A stretch of DNA of 64,000 bases from the NCBI GenBank assembly GCA_029990175.1, contig JARKIP010000011.1, forward strand, positions 25,952,001 to 26,016,000, in the 5' to 3' direction. Made by a program: the position numbers and the translations under genes. Below are positions 32,445-43,531 of this stretch, piece after piece; positions within the stretch are counted from its first letter, which is position 1; the number at the start of each line of letters is the position of its first letter. The DNA comes from Petunia secreta (lineage: Eukaryota; Streptophyta; Magnoliopsida; Solanales; Solanaceae). The notes under the pieces are model-generated. The model was not told the origin of the DNA. It made no database searches and worked only from the letters and a program-made list of their open reading frames with translations.

Positions 32445-34457
32445 ATGGCAGATGAACGCAACACCATCGCTGCCGCTCTGAACGGTCAACAGCTCAATCC
32501 CAATGATGGGGTTCCAGTTCCGACCAACGTTGAAGTGGTCGATGAATCCACCAATCGCGAGCAGGATCCAGCTCACGACGACATTCCTGCCGGTTCACAA
32601 TTGAACGCACCTCAAGGACAATGGCCGGGTAAGGAGCCCATGGTCGAAATTGAGTCAGGAGACGTGAACGCATCACTAATGGCGTATTTAAGAAAACACG
32701 ACGCTCAGTTCGAAATGATACAGGAGCAGCTAAAGGTTTTGTCTAATTCTATCGGAAATAGAACACCCACTCCACCGATCACACCCCCATCAAGCATTCC
32801 GACTTCGGTTCCTCAGGGCGCCGTAACAGGGGGACTTGCAGCGGGGGTCGGATCTGGAGGATCAGGTACGGCCGCGGCAGCTACGGGAGCTCCGACCTCG
32901 GTTACTGCAGAAGTAAGAATGTTAGCAACGATGCAAACTCTGTTGAACGATACAGTGAACAAAAAATTCGGTGAGATAAAATCATTTATGGAGAAATTGC
33001 CAGGTGTCCCAAAATTAACGGACGAGGTCGCTAAGAAGTCAATCTCAAAGCGTCCTTTCCCAGCAACTGCAGCCCCAATGCCCATTCCCAAAACTTTCAA
33101 ATTACCAGAAAGTTTGAGATACGATGGGACCACAGATCCGAGGGATCACATCGATATGTTCTCGGTCGCAGTTCAGGCGAACGATTTGACCTCAGAAGAA
33201 ATAAATTCAGTCAGCCTCAGAAAGTTTTGTGAGACATTAAAAGGACCAGCATTGAAATGGTATCTTCAGTTGCCTGAAAATGAGATATTGAATTTTGACG
33301 ACATGTCGGCTATGTTTATTCGATCACATAATGGAGCGAAAAAGATAGCACCAAGGGTGGAAGATATATTGAATGTCAGGCAGCGACCCGGGGAAACCAT
33401 CCAACAATTTGTGCAGCGGTTCAATGATGAGAAGCTTCATATACCGAATCTCGAAGAAAGGTGGGCCTGCCTGACCTTCGCCAACAATTTGCGCACTGAT
33501 TCGCTTGAGGCATGGAAATTGAAAGATCGTCTCAGAGAAGTCGATGCGTGGACTTTCGAAGTACTGTATCGGGAATGCGAACCAAGGATCAGGGCTGAGG
33601 AGGAGGAACTACAGCGGGTCCGAAATAATTATCATTACGATCGGCCTCCACCACGGAGAGTTGAATATGACAGGCGAAACTACAGGGACCAGCGATGGGA
33701 ACCTTACAGTTTCCCTCGAATGGGGAACAATAATCACGAAGCTAGTAGTTCGAAAAATCAATCGAAAAAAGGGAATTCGAACACACCTTCAGCTCAGAAA
33801 GATCGACCACTCCCCCCAAAGGTGACGGAGTATAACTTTTGCATATCAACACCAAGCTTGGTAAATCATTTGAAGGGGATGGGCGATAAGGTTGTGAAAT
33901 TTCCAGGTCGCATAAAAACAAATCCAAATACAAGGGACGAAAATCTATGGTGCGCATTTCACCATGACTTCGGCCACACAACGGAGGATTGTAAGGCGTT
34001 GAGATATGAAGTGGCCAGCTTGCTCCAGAAGGGGCATCAGGTCGAGTTATTAACTGACAGAGGACGAAATAATTTTAATAAGAAGAAAGACGACGAACCG
34101 CCAAAACCTCCTGCTCCTAGGAAGACGGTAAATGTCATTACCGGAGGAAATGACGTTTGTGGGGTAACGTATACTACCAAGAAATATGCAAAGGTCTCAT
34201 TCACACGAGACAAACGAACACGAGATGATATGAACGATGAGATCGTGTTCGGAGACTTTGATTTCGATGACAGAATCCATCCTCATCACGACGCACTTGT
34301 AGTCACAATGAGGATCGATGGCGCAGATGTGAAAAGGGTGTTGATCGACGCTGGTAGTTGTCAATATTATACATGCAAGGGTAGTGGAACAACTGCAGTT
34401 GAGCGACAAGATCGTACCTCGCTCAACAGTGCTGTCGGGTTTCAACAATTCGAGTGA
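32445..34457 (+). CDS. Tat-type gag with start of protease
   Basis: Start chosen at ATG 32445 (MADERNTIAAALNGQQ); the frame upstream has no better context. About 670 residues. The N-terminal third is low complexity (Pro/Gly/Ala linker, about 100-165). The retrotransposon gag domain is at about 225-350 (LKGPALKWYLQLPENEI, VRQRPGETIQQFVQRFNDE). A zinc-finger-like WCAFHHDFGHTTEDC lies near residue 505. The frame reaches the protease active site (VLIDAGS, about 34338-34358) and then shifts: it ends out of phase at 34457, while the protease goes on in the next frame. The shift looks like damage because it falls inside the enzyme. Confidence 0.88.
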   Translation: MADERNTIAAALNGQQLNPNDGVPVPTNVEVVDESTNREQDPAHDDIPAGSQLNAPQGQWPGKEPMVEIESGDVNASLMAYLRKHDAQFEMIQEQLKVLSNSIGNRTPTPPITPPSSIPTSVPQGAVTGGLAAGVGSGGSGTAAAATGAPTSVTAEVRMLATMQTLLNDTVNKKFGEIKSFMEKLPGVPKLTDEVAKKSISKRPFPATAAPMPIPKTFKLPESLRYDGTTDPRDHIDMFSVAVQANDLTSEEINSVSLRKFCETLKGPALKWYLQLPENEILNFDDMSAMFIRSHNGAKKIAPRVEDILNVRQRPGETIQQFVQRFNDEKLHIPNLEERWACLTFANNLRTDSLEAWKLKDRLREVDAWTFEVLYRECEPRIRAEEEELQRVRNNYHYDRPPPRRVEYDRRNYRDQRWEPYSFPRMGNNNHEASSSKNQSKKGNSNTPSAQKDRPLPPKVTEYNFCISTPSLVNHLKGMGDKVVKFPGRIKTNPNTRDENLWCAFHHDFGHTTEDCKALRYEVASLLQKGHQVELLTDRGRNNFNKKKDDEPPKPPAPRKTVNVITGGNDVCGVTYTTKKYAKVSFTRDKRTRDDMNDEIVFGDFDFDDRIHPHHDALVVTMRIDGADVKRVLIDAGSCQYYTCKGSGTTAVERQDRTSLNSAVGFQQFE

Positions 34458-34716
34458 AGTAACCGTTGGAGAAATCATTATTAAGACTTATGCAGAGGGC
34501 GTTGAGAATGAGACATCGTTTCAAGTAATGAAAGGCGAAATGGCGTACAATGTGATATTGGGTCGACCGTGGATTCACGCTATGGGAGCAGTCCCATCGA
34601 CCCTACATCAGGTCGTAAAATTCCCTACCCCATGGGGAATTCGTGAAGTCAGAGGCGAACAGCAGGCTTCGCGAGAGTGTTACTCACTAGCAGTTAAGGA
34701 TGGCTTTCGATTGTAG
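34384..34716 (+). pseudogene. Tat-type aspartic protease, second part, ending at UAG
   Basis: Continues the protease after the frame change: LQLSDKIVPRSTVLSGF and the conserved AYNVILGRPWIHAM, then HQVVKFPTPWGI. It ends at a TAG (34714-34716) followed by CAA TCA, in the same frame as RT starting just beyond. So in this element only one stop codon separates protease from RT. Confidence 0.82.
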
Positions 34717-34722
34717 CAATCA
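34714..34722 (+). promoter_or_regulatory. Candidate stop-codon readthrough site (UAG-CAA-UCA)
   Basis: Fits the UAG-CAR-YYA context known to allow readthrough in plants (type case: tobacco mosaic virus replicase). The reading frame is open on both sides. Function is inferred from the motif only. Confidence 0.5.
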
Positions 34723-34728
34723 CAGCTA

Positions 34729-34944
34729 GTGGGACCCGTGATCGGAAGCTTCACTTCGGCTCCGTCGTGCGCCTCAACGCAGCTACCGGATTCTGAAGTC
34801 GAAGGCGACTTCGCACAGGTTTCACCATACAAGCCAGTGGGACCCGTGATCGGAAGCTTCACTTCGGCTCCGTTGTGCGCCTCAACGCAGCTACCGGATT
34901 CCGAAGTCGAAGGCGACTTCGCACAGGTTCCACCATGCGTGAGA
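34729..34944 (+). repeat. 108 bp tandem duplication in the protease-RT linker
   Basis: Two units (34729 and 34837 onward) differing at a few bases, each encoding a GPVIGSFTSAP...EVEGDFAQV block. Length is a multiple of three, so the frame is kept. Confidence 0.9.
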
Positions 34945-37455
34945 GAACCGTATAAACAAAAAGCTGGAGACTCTACGATAGAAGATTTGGAAGAAGTAAC
35001 ATTATTCAGTGATAAGCCTGATCGAAAAGTCTATGTAGGATCAGAATTGGATCCCGAAGTAAAATCAAGAATCGTATCTTTCCTCAAGGATAATTCTGAT
35101 TGTTTTGCTTGGTCCCATGCAGATATGGTAGGGATAGATCCAAAGGTCGCCACACACAAGCTAAATGTCGACCCAAAACATCGGCCGATGAAACAAAAGA
35201 AACGGCCAAACGGGGGATTCCGAAGGAAGGTGATCAACGACGAAGTAGAAAAATTGCTAACGAATGGGTTCATTAGGGAGGTCAAATATCCTGAGTGGCT
35301 TGCAAACACTGTTGTTGTGCCAAAGAAAAACGGCAAGTGGAGAGTATGTGTTGATTATACCGACCTCAATAAAGCCTGCCCAAAAGATTCGTTTCCGTTG
35401 CCTCACATCGATAGACTGATCGATTCGACGGCGGGACACGAAATGTTGAGCTTCTTGGACGCCTATTCGGGCTACAATCAAATTTCGATGGACCCATCGG
35501 ATCGTGAGAAGACGTCGTTCATCACGGACATGGGGACTTACTGCTACACTGTTATGCCCTTCGGTCTTAAGAACGCTGGCGCTACTTACCAGCGTGTGGT
35601 CACAACTATGTTTAAAGATTTGATCGGAAAAACCATGGAAGTATATATTGATGACATGTTAGTCAAATCTTTCGAAAGAGAAAATCACCTAAGTCATTTG
35701 GAGGAAACTTTCACAATACTGAGGCGTTTCAATATGAGACTGAATCCAGAGAAATGCGCATTCGGAGTTGGATCCGGCAAGTTTTTGGGTTTCATCGTAT
35801 CGCAGAGAGGAATAGAGGCCAATCCAGACAAGATCAAAGCAATTGAGAGCATTCCAGAAGACCTGACAACGGTGAAGGAAGTACAACAACTGACCGGTCG
35901 AGTAGCCTATCTCAGCAGGTTCATCTCGAGGTCATCAGAACGATGTCACAGGTTCTTTTCGGTGCTGAAAAAGAACAAAAGCTTTGAATGGACACCAGAA
36001 TGCAAAAAGGCCCTCAAAGAACTGAAGCTTTACCTCTCAAATGCGCCGCTCCTATCAAAACCAATCGAAGGAGAAATGCTGCTGGTTTACTTGGCTGTCT
36101 CCGATGTCGCTGTAAGCGCTGTCCTCGTCCGCGAGGACAGAGGTAACCAGTTTCCTATCTATTACGTCAGTAAAACACTTTTAGATGCAGAAACAAGATA
36201 TCCGCACCTAGAAAAGTTAGCACTAGCACTAGTCACTGCTGCACGAAAATTAAGACCTTATTTTCAATGTCATTCAATATCTGTCGTAACCACTTTTCCA
36301 TTACGAAATATTTTACATCGGCCAGATCTTTCTGGTCGATTAATGAAATGGGCGGTCGAGCTGAGCGAGTACGATATCACTTATCAGCCTCGCACCGCCA
36401 TAAAATCTCAAGTGTTGGCTGATTTTGTAGCAGATTTTAGCGCTAATATCCTCCCGGAGGCAAAAAAGGAAGAATTGATGATGAGGGATCCCGATCCCGG
36501 AATTTGGAAAATGTTCACCGATGGCGCTTCAAACGTAAAAGGGATTGGCCTCGGAGTTTTATTGATAGCGCCTACCGGTGAAAAACTCAGGTACGCAATC
36601 AAACTACATGCAAAAACTAACAACGAGGCCGAATATGAGGCCCTCGCTGCAGGTTTGAAAATTGCAAAAGACTTGAAGGTCGAACGACTAGATATCAAAA
36701 GTGACTCTCAATTGGTGGTAAATCAAGTCCAAGGCGATTTCTGTGTTCGAGACCCAAGGATGCAGCAGTTGCTTGAGAAAGTGCAAAATCTCCTTACATT
36801 TTTCCAAGAATGGAAAATTGCTCAGATACCAAGGGAGGACAACATCGAAGCAGACGCTCTAGCCAACCTCGGTTCTGCAGCAACCATCGAAGGAAAAATC
36901 GATGAAACAGTGGTCCACCTGTTCGAATCACCACTCTGTCGGAGCATCAAAGAGGTAAACAATGTTAACCACACTTGGGATTGGAGAAACAAATATTTGT
37001 CTTATTTGCAGGCAGGAACTCTTCCCGATGACAAAAAATCTGCCCGATCACTCAAGGCTAAAGCGGCACGATATTGTCTCTTAGAAAACCAACTCTACAG
37101 ACGAATGTTTAGCGGCCCTTTAGCAAAGTGTGTGGACCCAGATGGGACAAACTATGTGCTGAAAGAAATTCACGAAGGCGAGTGCGGCAACCACTCCGGT
37201 AGCAAGTCATTGGTTCGAAATATCCTAAGAGCTGGATATTATTGGCCAACAATCGCAGATGATGCCAAAGAATTCGTCCGCAAATGTGACAAGTGCCAAC
37301 GATTTGGCAATCTCATACAATCAACAGGCAGAACCACTTCATTCGGTCACGTCACCGTGGCCATTCATGAAGTGGGGAATGGATTTGGTCGGGCCGCTTC
37401 CGACAGCGCCCGGTGGGGTAAAATTTATCTTAATTCTTACGGATTATTTTTCTAA
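34729..37455 (+). CDS. Tat-type Pol: RT, RNase H, second RNase H, start of integrase
   Basis: 908 residues from the first Met, in phase with the protease frame before the UAG. Order: linker with a 36-residue duplication (1-72); RT about 135-395 with WRVCVDYTDLNKACPKD, LDAYSGYNQI and catalytic YIDDML; a gypsy-type RNase H about 410-560; an archaeal-type RNase H about 590-720 (MFTDGASNVKGIGLG, NNEAEYEALAAGLKIA, DSQLVVNQV); then the integrase zinc site (NHSGSKSLV, CDKCQRFG). A frame change near 37350 cuts the integrase; the rest is in the frame 37259-38218. Confidence 0.92.
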   Translation: MGPVIGSFTSAPSCASTQLPDSEVEGDFAQVSPYKPVGPVIGSFTSAPLCASTQLPDSEVEGDFAQVPPCVREPYKQKAGDSTIEDLEEVTLFSDKPDRKVYVGSELDPEVKSRIVSFLKDNSDCFAWSHADMVGIDPKVATHKLNVDPKHRPMKQKKRPNGGFRRKVINDEVEKLLTNGFIREVKYPEWLANTVVVPKKNGKWRVCVDYTDLNKACPKDSFPLPHIDRLIDSTAGHEMLSFLDAYSGYNQISMDPSDREKTSFITDMGTYCYTVMPFGLKNAGATYQRVVTTMFKDLIGKTMEVYIDDMLVKSFERENHLSHLEETFTILRRFNMRLNPEKCAFGVGSGKFLGFIVSQRGIEANPDKIKAIESIPEDLTTVKEVQQLTGRVAYLSRFISRSSERCHRFFSVLKKNKSFEWTPECKKALKELKLYLSNAPLLSKPIEGEMLLVYLAVSDVAVSAVLVREDRGNQFPIYYVSKTLLDAETRYPHLEKLALALVTAARKLRPYFQCHSISVVTTFPLRNILHRPDLSGRLMKWAVELSEYDITYQPRTAIKSQVLADFVADFSANILPEAKKEELMMRDPDPGIWKMFTDGASNVKGIGLGVLLIAPTGEKLRYAIKLHAKTNNEAEYEALAAGLKIAKDLKVERLDIKSDSQLVVNQVQGDFCVRDPRMQQLLEKVQNLLTFFQEWKIAQIPREDNIEADALANLGSAATIEGKIDETVVHLFESPLCRSIKEVNNVNHTWDWRNKYLSYLQAGTLPDDKKSARSLKAKAARYCLLENQLYRRMFSGPLAKCVDPDGTNYVLKEIHEGECGNHSGSKSLVRNILRAGYYWPTIADDAKEFVRKCDKCQRFGNLIQSTGRTTSFGHVTVAIHEVGNGFGRAASDSARWGKIYLNSYGLFF

Positions 37456-38218
37456 ATGGGTGGAAGCTATTGCTTTGGCTAAAATTCGTGAACAGGAGGT
37501 CATCAAATTCATTCACCAGAATATCATTTGTCGTTTTGGGATCCCGAAAGAGATCACATGCGACAATGGTAAGCAGTTCGTGGGGAGACGAATCACAGCC
37601 TTCTTCGAAAAGTGGGGAATCAAGCGAATTGCATCAACACCTTATCACCCCAGTGCAAATGGACAGGCTGAGTCTTCCAACAAAACAATACTAGAGTATT
37701 TGAAGAAAATGATGGATGATTCAAAGGGCAACTGGCCGAATGAACTCCCCGGAGAACTGTGGGCTCATCGGACAACGGTGAAACACAGCACCGGGGAGAC
37801 ACCGTTCTCACTTGTCTACGGAGCAGAAGCAGTGATACCAGTGGAAGTGGGAGAACCCAGCCTTCGGTTCGCCCACTCCACCGAGGAGGCTAACGAAGAG
37901 GCCATGTTGATAGATCTGAACTTGGTCGAAGCAAAAAGAGACATGGCGTTCGTTCGAATACAGGCACAAAAGCAAAGGGCAGAAAATTACCTCAACAAAA
38001 AGCTCAGGTATCGATCTTTTAATGTAGGTGATTATGTGCTAAGGGTCAAAAGACCGAAGAAGGATGAGCCCAACGAAGGCAAGATAAGAGCAAATTGGGA
38101 AGGGCCTTTCCGCGTCAAAGCAGTGATCGGAAAAGGGTCATACCAACTTGAAACAATGGATTCCAAACCGGTGGACTTCAATTGGAATATCACACAATTG
38201 AAGAAATACTATTTTTGA
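37340..38218 (+). pseudogene. Tat-type integrase core and C-terminus, out of frame with the rest of Pol
   Basis: The D,D-35-E core is present: MDLVGPLP (first Asp), CDNGKQFVG (second Asp) and NGQAESSNKTI (Glu). C-terminal part: KLRYRSFNVGDYVLRVKRP, NWEGPFRVKAV, ending LKKYYF at 38216. The frame is one base out of step with the upstream Pol, so an intact integrase cannot be made from this copy without frameshifting. Confidence 0.9.
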
Positions 38219-39339
38219 GGTTCTGCGGTATCAATCTTCACCTCTTACTTTTACTCACGCATTTTCCATTATTTCTCCGTTGGAATAAACTATTCAATCG
38301 ATTATTTGATACTAACACTTTTAGATGATAGGCATAGTTGGGGTCGAATGATGACAAACATCACCCACGAACACTTGAGCTCAAAACGCTCCGATCGGGG
38401 TCGATAAGTCTGACGAACACTCTAACGTGGTCTTCATCTATAACGGGTTTTCTTGGTTTTGGTCGTCCAATGATTTCGTTTCAGGTATCAAAGTCAAAAA
38501 TCAGTGTTCGCCTACTCATTCTTCGCACCCAAACACTGGGGGGAAGGAGTTAGAATGAGGATCATCGGCAGATACTGGGGACTTTCGATCGAAAAGTGAA
38601 ACGGAATCGATTGAAGACAACACAGGGGACTCGTTCAAAACTCGACAGAAGTTCCAACGTTCACTCGAACTGGGGACTCGTTCAATACTCGACAGAAGTT
38701 CCAACGTTCACTCGAACTGGGGACTCGTTCAAAATTCGACGCTTTTTTATCCGAAGTCAAGCTTTATTATCAGTTGTAACTTTGTGTAAACGATAACTTT
38801 GTGTAAACGATCCAGTAGTGATCAAGAATCTGTGCCTTACGGCCGCACCTTGTAAACGATCGAATCATACGATCTAGAATATATTAAAGGCCCATCAGCG
38901 GCTTGCTTCAGTATGCAACACTTTTGGTTCTCCACATTCGCTCTCGTTCGATTTTTTCGATCGTTTCAGATATTTAGCGGATTTTACAATTCCAAGATTT
39001 TCGATCGTTTCGGATATTTAGCGGATTTTACAATTCATAGATTTTCACCAAGTGTTGAAAGTTTTCATTCCGAACTCATAAAAATGTTCGAAGAGTGCAT
39101 TTCGTGAAAATGAGACGTCATTCCTCACTACGCACTGAGACATTGGGCCCCAATTATTTCTTAATCTCTTCCAACAACTATCGTTGAACATCAAATTTTT
39201 CGAACGGGTGTATCATCTTCGAAAAGCAAAAACAATACAACAATGACAGAAGCGATTTCATTCATAAGTCATATATACAGAAGTTATATATACGTGGATT
39301 AGAACTTCAAAAAACGACTTAGTACAAAGAAAAAACAAA
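38219..39339. other. Tat element internal non-coding region with tandem repeats
   Basis: Between the integrase stop and the antisense gene. It holds about two and a half 47 bp units (CTCGACAGAAGTTCCAACG..., 38630-38745), a doubled TTTGTGTAAACGAT word near 38775-38810, and a doubled ~46 bp block (TTTCGATCGTTTC, 38955-39050). Such short arrays near the 3' end are common in Tat/Ogre elements. Confidence 0.75.
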
Positions 39340-41995
39340 TCATTCATCAGCATCCCCATCAGAGCCTTCATCGGAGGAACTCGCTGGGAGACCAAGATCT
39401 TCACGAGTCAATCTCATGATGGCAATAGCGTCGCTCAGCTCGGTGGAAACATCAACAGTTCGATCCAACATCTCCCTAAGGACATCGCGCCTTGATTCGG
39501 CAAGGATTAAATCTTTTTTCTTGTCAAACTCTTCCTTGAGGTCGCGCCTTAGTTTGGTGGACTCCTTGCGGAGTAGCAAGTTCCTCTCCGTCAAGCTGTC
39601 AGCTTGAGCCTTTAGCCCATCGTTACTTTTACGGAGAGCAATCAACTCTACGGACTGATCAGCCAGCTCTCTGTCTTTGCTCTCCAGAAGGGAGTTGAGT
39701 TCAGCTATCTTCAGATCAGAGTTGGCTTCGTGATCACTCAGCTGCGCGTTCAGAGCCCGAATCTGGGATTCCAGCTCCGATTGACGGAGAGCTTGTTCGT
39801 TCGCGCTCTTATCAAAGTTGGCTAAGAGTTCAGCATTCTTGGTCTCTGCCGCCTTCAGCTTCCGATGTAACTCCTCCCCCGCAGAAGTAAGATGAACGAT
39901 CTGCTCATTCAAAACCTTGGCTCCATCTTGAAGTTGGCGAATCCGATCAGCAGTCTCGATCGCCATTATACAGTTCTGAAAACAAGTAACGTTTGAAAAC
40001 AGGTTTATACAGTCTATACAAAGTATACAAAGAGGTTTGAAAGAAGAACTTACCCTTAAGGCACCAAAGGAAATCTGGGAAGGCAAACTCAGGTCCTCGT
40101 GCGTGTTCAGCCGAGCTTGCTCCATTGGGCCTATGACATCGAACAAATAGTTCGCCAACCGCCTTGGGCATCTAAGCAAATCGACATTGGGTGGCACTTC
40201 TATCGTAAGCGATCTAACACCCCTCTGTTCAGATTCACCCAAGGCAGCAAAAGCAGCGGCTTCTTCGCCCCTAGGAAGAGGCACAATTGGATCGGCATGG
40301 TCCACACCAAAAAACGATGATCCCGTCTCCTCATCGTATTTGGACTTTGCTGTTGCAATCGACCGATCCAAAGCTGGTGCTTTCCCTTTTGCTGGGTCCC
40401 TCTCCTCGAATTCACGATCGAAGGCCTCGATCATCCCCTCTTGATTTTCAGGGGCGGCACCTAAAGAAACAAGAGCGCCTTCCCTACTAGGCAAACCTCC
40501 CGAACCCGAATTGGCGTCTTCGACGATAGGGGAGAGGTGGTAGTCATCCACGGAAAGATCTCCTTGTTCGGCCATTTTAAGCTGAATGGCCACTTCTTGG
40601 AGTCTTTCTTTAGCTGGCCTCTTGGGACGCTTCACCAATTGATCAGACTCCAACTCCTCCGCGGCATCCTCCCCCTCGATGTCAATAACCGGAGTCACTC
40701 TTTCGGCGGCTATCGCCGCTGCGATCGCTGAACTCGTTCCAGCAATCACATCCTCTATGGTTTGAGGTGCAGCCGATGGGCTACCCCCTTGCTCTTTTTC
40801 AACCACCACGATTCTGGGCAAGTACTTGTTTTTCAATTCTTGGAATGATCTCTTTTTCTTCTTCGGGGGAGGAGCATCATCGATTCTTTCCCCGCCCTCG
40901 GGCTCAGCCTCTTCGTCGCTTGGCTCACCTCCAGCACCGGTGATACCTGAGAGTTATTTTTAATTATCGAAGGGCGTCAACGAAGCAGAAATCATAAATA
41001 CAAAGACAGTTCGAATTTACCATGGTTTTTAGCTTTGAGCTTTCCCAAAGTCGCGACTGGCTTCCAAGCTCGTTTGTCATTTGTTGTCTTGTCAAGTACC
41101 CTTATCAGCCAGGGTACGATGTCAGAAACTTGATCAAACTCAACCGCCTCAGCTGAAAATTTTCGGAAGAACTTCAAGATTTAGTGGTCTTAAATTTATA
41201 TAGAAAGAAAACGAATGAATGAAATACTTACGAGTTCGATTCCAGACACTTGGTAGCAACTCCTTTCCGGGGTCAGTTAGCTGCTCCGTAGGAATGAAAA
41301 CAAAACGTTGATCCCATCCTCGGAGATCGTCATCGTTATCAGATATCAAGGCCCTTTGACCTCGTTTGGCCAAGTTTATCACCCCTCCTTTGTAGACTCG
41401 AGGAGAATATATGTTAAGGATATGGCGAAGAGTCAGCTCGACTTCCGCCTCCGCTGCGATGTACCGCATTATTATGATCGTTCTCCATATCATCGGAGAA
41501 AGCTGCCCAAGGCAGACTTTGTACATTCTACAAAGCTCTTCGATGATGTTATCGACCGGAATGGAAAATCCGATCGTAAAAGGGTAAGTTAGCACCACTG
41601 AATGACCTTCAACGTGAGTCGCCAACGTTGATTTCCTTGGAGGACACATCACGTCGATCTCACCTATTTTCCAACCACAGTCTTCTCGAACTCGTGGTAT
41701 CGATTCCGGCGTGATTGCACAGTATACTGAGTCGATCGGGATGTTCTTTTTTTTTCCCTTGCTCCACTTCACTAATCTCGCAATCATTCTCGTATGTGAA
41801 CTTCTTCGGTAGAATTTCCGACCACGACTTCTTGGGACCATAATCCTTCACCTTCCTTTCCTTCCGCTTCTTGTCCACTGAAGGGCCCGCATTGGTGGAA
41901 GCCTGCTCCACCACCGCGTCGGACTGCGGCGGGGCTGTGGCGGCAACTGCCATAGCAGTTTCAGCATCAACTCTTGGTTGTGAAGAGGAGGACAT
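39340..41995 (-). CDS. Antisense accessory gene of the Tat element (Transposase_28-like, coiled coil)
   Basis: Minus strand, four exons: 41995-41232, 41152-41021, 40946-40054, 39975-39340, with GTAAGT/GTAAAT donors and CAG acceptors. Start MSSSSQPRVDAE. Exon 1 has FTIGFSIPVDNIIEELCRMY, LGQLSPMIWRTIIIMRYIA and GWDQRFVFIP, the 'putative gypsy-type transposon' (PF04195-like) domain; the later exons are acidic and end in a long coiled coil (from about 39930: LEQ-, ESK- and RNL-type heptads) and a DEGSDGDADE tail. A change of frame falls at the A9 run (41747-41755), so exon 1 is split into two frames. Related reverse-strand genes are known in Tat-group elements (for example gene23 of maize Grande); their role is unknown. 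Confidence 0.8.
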
Positions 41996-42406
41996 TGTCG
42001 CAAAACAAGATCAGAAATGCAAAATCAACAGTCGAGTCAAACAGAGTTAAAAAAAAAAAAAAAAGAACTTGGGTAAGATCAGCGAGATTCAACAAATGTA
42101 CAGAGATTCACTTGAAGAACAACAATTTGCAGAAGAACTGGGAGAATTTTAGTACAATCAAAGGTTGTAAAAAGATTCAGAAAAGTTGTAAAAAAAGGTT
42201 TGAAACGGGTACTTATAGGGCAAAGGTCATCATTGCCTTGGAAACCGACGCCCGCACGATTCCTGACGCGTGTCACGATGGGAAGTTGAGGCGACATTTG
42301 ACGTTTCAAAATGGAGGGACAGAAACGTGCCACGTATTTTCCCGCTAAAAATTCAAGCCACTTGCCAAAAGTTTTACGAACACACTTGGCAAGTGGGGGG
42401 ACTATC

Positions 42407-43526
42407 TGTATTGGTCGATTTCTGTTCGATCACAAAAGGAACAGACTCGGTCGTGTTACAAGACGCCAATTGATTTCGAAGGAGTAGAGATCGGAAAGAA
42501 ACTGCCTCGGTTTGATTTTCGATCGGTTGTGCAACACTGTGATCGGATATAATCGAAGACAACATCATAGTGGATAAACTTCAACTGATCCTCATCCCTA
42601 AAATATCAGAATAGACTTGGCGAATTTAGTGGAATGGATGACGACGTGCAAACAGTTGGAAGAGAAACGTGGAGAAGTGGGAATCTACTAGGGTTTAGGA
42701 TTCCCCATTGTTTTAACCTATAAATAGGAGCTCACATCTTCATTCGACGAACGGATCTAAGCAACATTCTTCCATTCTAAAAAGTCACTATTCTCTTGTC
42801 AAAAAGCTGTAGTCATTTGTTTCACTGTACGGTCAATTTGTACTAAGAGATTCGCTGTATTCAAGTTTGATCGTAGCTTGGTTCAAACGTGGGAGGAGAT
42901 CTGTTCTTTCCATTGAAGCACCATCCATCGATTCATCGAATACAATAAGCTTTTATCGCTTTAATCATTTGTTCCTTGCTTATTCGTTTAAATCAATATT
43001 TGCCTTAATCGTGACATATTTTGTTCGTTTACTGCATTTAGTTTAAGCAACCCTTCATCGTTATTTTCATCGCACAAACGATTCATCCATTTGTTCTTCG
43101 TTAAGTTACATCGGATTTATTATTGTTGCCTCATATTATTCGATAGACTATATTCATTTTCCATCTTATTGTACTTGTTCGCCATCGGATTGCTATAATC
43201 ATTATCGGATAAATTACTGTTGTCATAATTTAACTGTGCATCTTGCTGACACGAAGTCGTCTCATCGTACAATACTAGCTTGTCCTTTACTTCGAACTTA
43301 TTTGCTCATCATCGTTTGTAATTGAATTGCTCGACTTCACCTACCATCGAATCTGCATACTTGACATCGATTTTTGAACTGCTTCCGAGTTAAAACTCTT
43401 GAAATCGATTAACCTGCTTACGTAGATTGCTTATCGATCGATCGAATTGAGATACAAAAACGGTCGCCTTAGACTCAACTAAAAATAAATTTAATTGTAA
43501 AACCTGATACATTTTTGAGAAATACA
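42407..43526 (+). repeat. 3' LTR of the Tat-type element
   Basis: 1120 bp, same ends as the 5' LTR; TATAAATAG at 42719-42727. Joined directly to the GTGAT duplication and the rest of the Agenet gene. Confidence 0.93.
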
Positions 43527-43531
43527 GTGAT

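Larger units (their letters stand above)
31237..43526 (+). mobile_element. Ty3/gypsy Tat-type LTR retrotransposon with an antisense gene
   Basis: 12290 bp; LTRs 31237-32354 and 42407-43526, TG...CA, about 99% alike. The target duplication is GTGAT at 31232-31236 and 43527-43531. The primer site TGGCGCCCACCGTGGGG (32358-32374) is complementary to the 3' end of tRNA-Lys. The purine tract AAGTGGGGGGA is at 42391-42401. On the plus strand: gag, protease, RT, RNase H, a second (archaeal-type) RNase H, integrase. On the minus strand between integrase and 3' LTR is a spliced gene (39340-41995). Two RNase H domains plus an antisense gene are features of the Tat group (Grande, Retand, Ogre relatives). 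Confidence 0.95.

Noticed and set aside
37330..37460. Pol-integrase frame change in the Tat element as programmed frameshifting
   Set aside because: It falls between the integrase zinc site and core, where no known element shifts frame; random indel is more likely.
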